Shown here: piece after piece, positions 8,678 to 17,067 of the stretch
How positions within the stretch are numbered: the stretch's first letter is position 1
How the letters are laid out: each line of letters begins with the position of its first letter
Assembly (NCBI GenBank): GCA_001579985.1
Contig: LRSR01003891.1
Coordinates: 1-23,116 of the forward strand
Direction: 5' to 3'
DNA: 23,116 bases
From: Hypsibius dujardini
Taxonomy: Eukaryota > Tardigrada > Eutardigrada > Parachela > Hypsibiidae
The notes under the pieces: model-generated
Told to the model about the DNA's origin: nothing
The model's database searches: none
What the model saw: only the letters and a program-made list of their open reading frames with translations
Position numbers and translations under genes: made by a program

Positions 8678-11577
8678 CTGTCCTGTCTGTTAGTCTGTCT
8701 GTCTGTCTGTCTGTCTGACCTGTCCTGTCTGTTTGTCTGTCTGTCTGTCTCTCTTCAAAGTATGTTAAGCAGTAATTAAAGTTGCGGAGCCACATTACAT
8801 TTTGCAGTACATATTCCCGAAGGGCCAATAGCCGAGGATGGACGTGGCAATAAGGAGGGGAACATTGACGAGGAATGCGATGTCGGCCAGAGCGAGGGCG
8901 AGGATGAAGATGTTGGTGACGGTGTGCATGGCGGAGAACCGACAGACCACATAAAACTGCATAGTGTAAAAAACAATTTAATCACTTATTTCGCTATAGC
9001 TACTTGTAAATACAGTAAGCGACAGAATTGACTCTAACGGAGGGTCCCGGAAATGGGCAAAAGGGCCGGGGCAGGGGTAATACTTGAACAATCAACCAAT
9101 CAAATCCGCTCCGATTGCTCCGGAGTTCCACTGGTTGACTGGTTGATTGGTTGATTGTTCAAGTGTTACCCCTATACTCCTACTCCTACTCAGTTCTACC
9201 ACTCAATTAAACTATCTACGATATCAATAGACTATAATTTTAAGTGTCCCATAATCTGACTTAATCAAGCAGCAGATTCAGATTCTATGTTCAACGGAGA
9301 TTCTATTCTCGTCAGCGACTCTACGAGTGAATCTAATGATATTCCTAATGTCAATAATGTCCACAACGCTGCGGCAATTGACGTTGCCGATGACGCTGAA
9401 GATGCGGATAGCGTTGAGGATGTGGGAAAAAGGGGTTGGTGAACATCAAAACGCGACACCTGCCGCAATCCCAAGCACGAGAACACCCGCTGAGCACCCG
9501 CACACTTACCGAGGTGCAACCGTCGCGACTCATGATTGATTTGCCATCGCACTGAAGGCCAGCCAACCACACGGCGGCACACCGTAGCATGGAATTACCG
9601 AAAACCGACAAGCAGCACGGCGCATTACGGCACTTCATCTAAAGTTTCCAATGTGCTGATTCTTCTTTCATCTTCCATCTGCGGACATTCTTCCGCTTGA
9701 CGCCGTGTTCGTGCTGAAAACGCGTACAAGCGGAGGACCAAAAACCACGAAAGGTGACAAACATAGGCGATTTGAGAAGCGAACTGGAGAAGAAGCTGAT
9801 GGAAGCACCCAGGTGCACAGGGCAAGAAGCAGAAGACAATCAAAACTAAGAAATTTGCGTCCGCTCATCCGCAAACCGATTCCGTGGACTTGACAATGGC
9901 ACACGGAGTCGATGGACACACGATTTTGAAGGAAGAAATGATACGCATGGGCAATAATCAATTTCTGCTGGAATCGTGTGGGCTCTAGCAAGTGTGATGA
10001 GTGAAAACGCCACTCCCGGGAAGATATCGGAATTGATTTCACAGCGTGAAATCTTTGCTGATGAATTTGAAGGATTGGACAAGACTATCTCTGCAACGGC
10101 ATAAACCATTTCTTCATGTCTGCCTGGAACGCGAATGATAACGTGATCTGCCTGTAAAATAGTTTGGCGATGAAACTAACCTGGCAAGCCAAGCGTCAGA
10201 TCTGGCGTCTCTGTTTACGGACTGCAAAAACTCACGCCTCACTACCAAGAGCGCAGGGACATTAGACGACATCCAGGCAGCTCACTTTAACAGGGGCAGG
10301 TGTTCTCACTTGGGCGTCGGCTCGAGCTGAACTGTTTATGCACAACATTAAAGGCGCAAAGTGAACGCTTAGAGATCGTTCTTTCCTTCTCTCGCTTTTT
10401 ATCTGTACGCGCAGCTCCCCTTAATTCGAGTTTATTTTACTTTTATTGCGGCACAAGTCATTGTAAAAAGTCTGGGAATTCATTTAAAAATTGTGGCTTA
10501 CAAACATCAGCTTGAATTCGCAATGCCGAACTAGCGAGCGCAACAATTTCGTCCCCCTTTTCAACTCCAGCAAATTCTGCCGCGAATAAAATCTCCATCG
10601 ATGGAACAATTACTAACCACATTGAAATGCCTCATTATTCTGCGAACGGATTGAATTCTTCCGGGAAAGGTCTATCACTTCCTGCCCCAGATCCTCCTGC
10701 CCCAGATCCAGGTCATTTTTCGCATTAAAAACGATCGCTTGATTGAAAAGAAGAACATTTGTAGGACTATGAAGGGCTTAGTTTTTGCAGTATCGGATCT
10801 TATCCAGAAACTTATTATTATCCAGGTCATCAATCTATTCAGTTGAACGGCTTAGACGGTGCCCGACCCTGCCGCCCGGATGTTGCCTAATGTCCCTGCG
10901 CTCTTGGTAGTGAGGCGTCAGAAACTCAGTTATCGCTATATGCAAGTACAAGGTCAACGGAAAAGAGTCGACTGCGGTTTTTTTGCGTCAGTTTTTGCAT
11001 ACGAGTTGGCCTGCACGAAGATGGACCCTCCCAATGGATCGTTCAGCGGGAAGGTGCTACGAGAATGGGTTGCTAGTTCTTTCGGGAAATTGAGCGAATT
11101 CAAGCGTAAACCACAATCACAGCACTTTTCAATCGAGGAAATTTCACGCAATTCTTCCAATAAGAAATCGTACTGGCTGCGCGCGTGTACAGGCAGGGCT
11201 AGTCGGTTTAGTGATGGGTTTGATGGGTTTTGATGGGTTTGATCACATGGCTAGTAAAAAACTGCACCGTGCACTGTTGTATGGGATGGATTGCTATTCC
11301 ATCATTCCAGGCCCTTAGCCACCTTGACTCCCCTAAAACAGGCAAGGAGTGGGCTATGGCACTTAGCCATTCCTAAGGTTCTCACCACGAGGATATTTCC
11401 GCCCAGACCGATGATGCTGATGAGCGCTTCCAGCAGACTGACGGAAAACAGGAAGACACTCCCCAGAAAAGCGTCGTTCGGGTCGCTGTAGTACGGATAG
11501 TCATCGCTGCCGTTGTTGCCTGTCCCGACGGTGGCGTTGAATTCCAACTGGACATCATCCTCAAATGCAGTCTCCAT
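6871..11577 (-). CDS. AstC-R: Allatostatin-C/somatostatin-type GPCR, 7 exons, one in-frame TGA
   Basis: Class A peptide GPCR at the plasma membrane. Exons in transcript order: 11577-11386, 8956-8799, 8533-8469, 8298-8280, 8176-8091, 7805-7457, 7237-6871; total 1236 nt (411 codons plus TGA). The extracellular N-terminus has glycosylation sites NAT and NGS. TM1 carries GNILV, followed by the first loop AMHTVTN; TM2 has ALALAD; ECL1 has YWPFG with a Cys (MYC) that can pair with ISC in ECL2; TM3 ends MSADRF (DRF replaces DRY), then ICHP; TM6 has CWTPYW; TM7 has FANSAINPILY. NQFASSFFLVIMSADR and CHPL resemble arthropod allatostatin-C receptors, with somatostatin/opioid receptors as relatives. Codon 319 (7152-7150) is TGA where relatives usually have a small residue, just before NPILY (326-330). 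The frame stays open afterwards to 6871. This could be a real null allele, a very recent pseudogene or a base error. The family call is from memory of motifs. Confidence 0.9.
7264..7427 (+). repeat. CAGA/CAGG repeat in GPCR intron 6
   Basis: Imperfect (CAGA)n/(CAGG)n filling most of intron 7238-7456. It contains the only ambiguous base in the window, an n at 7379, which suggests imperfect base calling in this repeat. Confidence 0.93.
7904..8030 (+). repeat. CAGA/CAGG repeat in GPCR intron 5
   Basis: Mostly pure (CAGA)n at about 7946-7994, with CAGG variants either side, inside intron 7806-8090. Confidence 0.92.
8280..8298 (-). other. AstC-R: 19-nt microexon of the GPCR encoding the DRF motif
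   Basis: Between a CTTGCAG acceptor and a GTAAGG donor lie 19 nt. With the split codons on both sides they encode D-RFFAI-C, that is, the DRY-equivalent at the end of TM3. Neighbouring exons end MSA|G and begin T|CATCCA, so the phases fit. Skipping it would remove the motif and shift the frame. Confidence 0.9.
8606..8755 (+). repeat. CTGT repeat in GPCR intron 2
   Basis: (CTGT)n broken by CCTGTCCTGT, inside intron 8534-8798; opposite in orientation to the repeats of introns 5 and 6. Confidence 0.93.
9074..9172. repeat. Short foldback element in GPCR intron 1
   Basis: 30-bp arms at 9074-9103 and 9143-9172 are inverted copies with one mismatch (ggggtaatacttgaacaatc against its complement). 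The 39-bp loop includes a small internal CTCCG/CGGAG pair. MITE-like. Confidence 0.88.
10234..10918. repeat. 41-bp inverted repeat inside the element remnant
   Basis: 10234-10274 and 10878-10918 are inverted copies matching at 39 of 41 positions (core ctcactaccaagagcgcagg and its complement). The left arm read forward gives TLDDIQAAHFN, which resembles the start of element-encoded Ulp1 domains. Confidence 0.9.
10859..11233 (+). pseudogene. Ulp1/C48-like cysteine protease fragment, element-derived
   Basis: The frame contains YMQVQGQRKRVDCGFFASVF followed by YELACTKMDP and KVLREWVASSFGKL. The Q..x..DCG.FA..FA.EL arrangement with a downstream LRxW/LRxH helix matches the C-terminal end of Ulp1-type (SUMO-protease-like, peptidase C48) domains carried by several eukaryotic DNA transposons. 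The expected catalytic Cys (in DCG) and upstream Gln are present. No upstream His/Asp part is readable in frame, a TAG lies just before 10859, and there is no start in a plausible place. Assignment is from motif memory only. Confidence 0.45.
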
Positions 11578-12491
11578 ATTTGCAGACGAGGATAATGCAA
11601 GAGCTAATAATCCACTGCGACAGAAACTCTCGTAATCGTTAGCAAACTGGAAAACGGAAGAATGAAAAATGGACTACATAAAATACCACTTTTTAATTGT
11701 CAGGTATGGAGATCCGGACCGGAGGAGACGCACGAAGTGGCGGTGCGGTATATCCGCTCGCAATCTCAAGTGACAGCTAAGCCCCGCCTCCCTCGGTATG
11801 GCCCTGCACTCGATTCAGTCTGATTCAGTTCAGTCTGATTCACTTTTCTCTGATTGGCTCATTTACTACAGCTTATTCGTTGTTCTCGATCGATTGATTG
11901 ATTGTACAGTCGTGCTAATAAGTATACTTCTCCCTACAGTGTTAATTTGATGAACGGAACTGAATAGGCACGGCTCAGGGTTGATTAAAATTTACGAGTA
12001 GGGTAGAAATGTGTCCCTTGAGATCGCGCGCATACGGCATACAACGTTAATGATCGTTGTCTTCATAAACATTATGTACATATAGATATTATAGACCTTG
12101 CGTGACACATAAAATCTAAACGTAACACTGACCAAGTCTGCCGGAAAATCTGCAAGTCTGTTTTTCGCGCGAAATTGTTCTCTGTACGTTTTCTCAATAT
12201 GCGAGGCGGTCGACCAGACGATTAAGCCTCACCAGAAGTTGTCTGCTCATGAAACCATGAACCATTAAAATATTAAACCGAAGCAGCAAAGAAACGTGAA
12301 TTTTCGCTCCTGCGTCGGGCGGCTCAATTCCATCTTGAAATTCTAAAAGCCAAACGTGCCACGCAGGAGACGAGTCATGATGTAAATTATGCTGGACTCT
12401 TCTCATTATGATTTATTCAAATAGCTGATAAAAAATCATTCCTCTGACTCGTTCAATGCGTTTGGAAAGAAACTTAAAAACGGCGACGCAG

Positions 12492-12612
12492 TGCCACTCT
12501 TCACCCACACCCACACCCACACACCCACACACCCACACACCCACACACCCACCCATATGGGTGGGTATGTGTGTGTCTTGTGGATCGGGGGGGGGGGGTG
12601 TGTGAAGAGAGT
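12492..12612. repeat. Palindromic CACCCA/TGGGTG structure
   Basis: (CACCCA)-type repeats run into a perfect 18-bp palindrome CCCACCCATATGGGTGGG (12548-12565), followed by GT- and G-rich sequence with a G-run at 12587-12598. The ends also match as inverted copies (actcttcac ... gtgaagagagt), so about 120 bp could fold as one imperfect hairpin. Confidence 0.8.
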
Positions 12613-13166
12613 TCATATCTATCTATAATTTTTACGTTTCTTCGTTGCGTCGGTCAGTGTTACGTTTAAGTTTGATGCGTCACGCAAGGTTTATAATAAA
12701 GGTTTATTATATACCGGTACTGTAGCTGTGTGTGGCTCAAACGCAGTAACAATCAATGGGAAACGCGTCATGCCTTTCAGTTTATATAGTTGAGATCCGG
12801 CGGTGTCTGGATCTTTTCCGGGAGGACAAAGAACCGCTTTGGGATTCACCGCGTTGTATCTGTTTGGTATTAATCGTGTTATACGGTAAGCGGAAAACTT
12901 GACAATAATCATGCAAGGAGGATTAGAAACCACGGTCGTATAGAAGCGTGTTAATGTGCTCCATATAAATGCCTCATCCGGGCTGGGGCAATAACAACAC
13001 GAGAAGATTCTGCACGCACGTACAATATATCATCCCATATTATCAGGGTTTAAAGATAATCCAGCAAAGAGACCGTCGTCGTGCAAGACAAGGGATAGTA
13101 ATCCCTCGCTCGCGTGCTCGAATTCCCAATTTGCGTAAACATCCGGAATGTACCGGTACAGGTGCC

Positions 13167-13264
13167 TGTCTGTGTCTGTGTCTGTGTCTGTGTCTGTCTG
13201 TGTCTGTGTCTGTGTCTGTGTCTGTGTCTGTGTCTGTGTTTGTGTCTGTGTCTGTGTCTGTGTT
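13167..13264 (+). repeat. CTGTGT hexanucleotide repeat
   Basis: About 16 nearly perfect units in the spacer upstream of dynamin. The same unit recurs at about 20679-20753. Confidence 0.95.
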
Positions 13265-14111
13265 TACCGTAATTCATAAGATACATTTTTAATTATGGCT
13301 ACATCAACGTCAACTGCAAATATTTTTTGCCTGTTCGCGGTCTAAGCGTTCAAATTCCCCTGAGGTTCCGGTTTTCGACGTTGGTCGAAATACCGGAGCG
13401 GAACGAAGCCTGTTGCTGAGCAATCGATGACTTATCCTCACACTGCGCTAAACTCACAGTAGTAGAATTCCATCACTTGGATTTCTTTCACGTACTCGAG
13501 CAGTCACTACTAAGGACAACAGGAATATATGAACTTTTCCCTCCGTTCAAAAGCAATTGTTTCAACTGCGGTAGAGCCATATCAAATGACCAGTCATGTG
13601 TACGGTGTACCCACTACCCCTACCGTGTGCTTTGGTGTGGTGTGTGTGTGGTGTACCCACTACCACGTACCGTGTGCTGTGCTGTGGTGTGTGATGTGGT
13701 GTGGTGTGTGTGGTGTGGCAGCAAAACGATCATCATCACTTCGCTTCTCAGTGTGACTCACGAGCGCAGCGTGGTAGATCACTGAAGCGAGCCAGCCTCA
13801 CATGCCTCTTATCTGTCTCATTTCAGAGTCGTTTTCTCACCTAATCAAAAATCTCCCTTTCAAAATTGCCATTCACCATCTCCACCTTCTTTTCCCCTGT
13901 TCTAGCCCAATTAAAACCTCTTGGAATTGTCTTGAAAAAGCCCCCAGACACCCGAGGAATTGTCTTTTAGTCGAGTGATGGGGATTGTTTTTTAATACGT
14001 GCGGAGGAGAGGAAGAGAGAAGAATCGATAAAAAGGACTTGTTGATTCCTTCCTTCAAAACAGGAAGTTGTCTGTCTACTGGGCGATTCTCGGGCCCGAA
14101 CTGTTTGAAAA

Positions 14112-16347
14112 ATGGCCTATCAACAACATCAGCAGCAGCACCATCACCGCGGTGCGGCGGCAATCGGCAATGCGGGCATGGAGAAGCTCATCCCCATCGT
14201 CAACAAACTCCACGAAGCCTTCGCCCAACTGGGCGTCCCCTTCGCCATGGATCTGCCGCAGATCGCCGTGGTCGGAAGCCAGAGTGCGGGCAAGAGCAGT
14301 GTGCTGGAGAACTTTGTTGGCAGGTGAGAGTTGGTCTGTGAGAACGGGGAATGTGTTTCCGTGTCAGGCAGTTTACGCAGCCGGCGAATGGTTTATTCAT
14401 TGATTGACGTGCTGCTTCAGCTTTGTCAAGCCAGCTTCGATTGATTCATTGATTGACGTGCTGCTTAAGCTAATCGAAGCAGACTCTGATTGATTGTTGA
14501 TTGATTAGTTCCGGGTCTTTGACTTTTGTCGTTCTGGTGATCCCTTGATTGACCGATTAATTGATATTTTTATTGGATCACTTAGCCTGAAGAATATTAT
14601 GGGAATGTTGGTGAATCTGCAGTTTTCTTGAAAGAGTCGAGACTCGATTTTGATTGACTGAGCGCAAACAGTAGTTTCGATTGATTGATTGATTGATTGC
14701 GTGTGTTGAAGTGCATTCTATTTTTTCATCTCCTGTTCTGCGATCGTATTTTATGATGGTTCTCTGCTGTCCCTTGCAGAGATTTTCTCCCCCGTGGATC
14801 GGGTATCGTCACAAGGCGTCCCCTTGTTCTGCAGCTGATTAACGGACCGACTGGTACGTCGTCTTGATGACGATCGTTTTGTGTACTGACATATCACTTG
14901 ATTGATTGATTAACGAACTGGTTTTCTTGACTGATCTCTTGATTGATCAGTTGATTGATCACTTGACTGATCTCTTGATTGATTGATTCATCCCTTGATT
15001 GATCACTTGATTGATCACTTGATTGATCACTTGATTGTTCACTTGATTGATGACTTGATTGATCACTTGACTGATCTCTTGATTGATTGATTCATCCCTT
15101 GATTGATCGCTTGATTGATCACTTGACTGAAAACTTGATTGATTGATTAACGAACCGGTTTTCTTGACTGATTAGTTGATCGGTCACTTGATTGATTGAT
15201 TAACTAACTGGTTTCATTGAATTTTCCGACAATGCCGATGGGTGACGTTCATTCGTAGAATATGGGGAGTTTCTACATCAGCGTGGAAAAACGTACACGG
15301 ATTTCGACGCGATCCGGAAGGAGATTTCGGATGAGACGGATCGCGTGACCGGAAGCGACAAGAACATCTCCGCGGTCCCGATCAACCTTCGGATATATTC
15401 CCCACATGGTTCGCCTCATTCATTTGACCATTGTGACGTGACATCCATGTCGCTTGCTCTTTGTTTTCAGTTTTAAATTTGACGCTGGTGGATCTTCCCG
15501 GGATGACGAAAGTGCCGGTCGGCGACCAGCCGCCGGACATTGAAATCCAGATCCGCAACATGCTGATGCAGTTTATCACGCAGGAGAATTCGCTCATCCT
15601 GGCGGTCTCACCGGCGAACGCCGATTTGGCCAATTCAGATGCCCTGAAACTGGCCAAGGAAGTCGATCCACAAGGTACAAGGCACCAGATTGACGAAAAT
15701 TCGATTGATTGATTGATTGATTGTCTGAGTTGAAAAGTGATAGGCGAATGGTCGATTGATTGGTTGATTGACTGAGTTGAACACTGATAGGCGAATGGTC
15801 GATTGATTGGTTGATGGACTGAGTTGAACACTGATAGCTGAATAAACGATAGATTGGTTGATTGATTGAGTGAGTTGAACACAGGTGGGCGAATGGTCGA
15901 TTGATTGGTTGATTGATTGAGTGAGTTGAACACTGGTGGGGGAATGGTCGATTGATTGATTGATCAAATTAAACATTGCAGTTGACGGGCCAAACCATCA
16001 ATCAATGCTTTTCCATTTTGCGTATACTACACTAAATCAATCAATCAAACATCTTTTCTGTGCTACATATAGGTTTGCGAACTATCGGTGTGATTACCAA
16101 GCTCGATTTGATGGACGAGGGCACCGACGCCAGAGAGATATTGGAGAACCGTCTTCTGCCACTGCGGCGCGGTTATATAGGCGTGGTGAACCGGAGTCAG
16201 CGCGATATCGAAGGCAAAAAGGACATTAAGGTGGCGCAGGACTCGGAGCGCAAGTTTTTCCTGACACATCCGGCATATCGGTACGCTTTCCGGAGTGCTG
16301 GGAAAAAGAGAGGCAGGCAGGCAGGCATGCAGGCAGACAGGCAGGCA

Positions 16348-16411
<64 letters not shown>

Positions 16412-17035
16412 GGCAGACAGACAGACAGACAGACAGACAGACAGGTGTTTCGGCTTCATTATGATCTGGTTTGTAGAAATCTTGCGGACAAGATGGGCAC
16501 GCCCTACCTCCAACGGGTGCTTAACCAGCAGCTTACTAACCACATTCGCGACACGCTGCCGGGTTTGCGGGACAAACTGCAAAAACAACTGGCGCTGATG
16601 GAGAAGGACGTTCAAGACTACAAAAACTTCCGCCCCGATGATCCGTCCCGAAAAACCAAGCTCATGCTGCAGATGATCCAGGGCTTCTCCACGGACTTTG
16701 AACGCAACATTGAAGGCTCCGGTCACGGCAACAGCGAAGTGAACACCATAGAGCTGAGCGGCGGTGCCAGGATCAATCGCATCTTTCATGAACGTTTCCC
16801 GTATGAGATGGTCAAGAGAGTGCCCGACGAGAAGGAGCTCCGTCGGAAGATTGCCTACGCCATCCGCAACATTCACGGTGTTCGACTGGGTCTCTTTACA
16901 CCCGATAAGGTTTGTTTGCCTGCTTGGCTTAATGCTCTGTCTGTCTGCCTGCCTGCTTGTCTGTCTGTCTGCATGCCTGCCTGCTTGTCTGTCTGCCTGC
17001 CTGCCTGCTTGTCTGTCTGTCTGTCTGCCTGCCTG

Positions 17036-17067
<32 letters not shown>

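Larger units (their letters stand above)
9265..11240 (+). mobile_element. Decayed mobile-element remnant in GPCR intron 1
   Basis: About 2 kb of the long intron differs from the other introns: it lacks tetranucleotide repeats and contains broken coding-like stretches on the plus strand. These include an acidic Asp/Ser/Ala frame at 9272-9442 (57 codons), a Glu/Lys-rich stretch around 9750-9850, a frame with ASVMSENATPGKISELI near 9980-10060, and a Ulp1-like protease fragment near 10920-11110. A 41-bp inverted repeat brackets 10234-10918. Stops and frameshifts interrupt all frames, so it is not active. The class of element is unknown; no terminal repeats were identified. Confidence 0.45.
11578..14111. 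other. Head-to-head spacer between GPCR and dynamin
   Basis: No convincing gene. It must hold both promoters and 5' leaders. Visible: GATTCAGTCT-type short repeats at 11814-11843; an ATTGGCT (CCAAT-type) motif at 11852-11858; a hairpin-forming CACCCA region at 12492-12612; an AATAAA with TATA-like ttattatata near 12697-12714; a CTGTGT repeat at 13167-13264; and a GT-rich tandem duplication near 13604-13725. A possible 5'-leader splice acceptor for dynamin (aaaacag) lies at 14057-14063, and one for the GPCR (TTTTCCAG, minus strand) near 11648. A minus frame at 12691-12933 resembles nothing I know. Confidence 0.5.

Noticed and set aside
9351-9638. Minus-strand open frames within the receptor's first intron
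   Set aside because: They overlap a plus-strand remnant with better coding-like features and show no receptor or other domain.
12691-12933. Minus-strand 80-codon open frame in the GPCR-dynamin spacer
   Set aside because: No recognised domain, no splice context, and length is within chance expectation.
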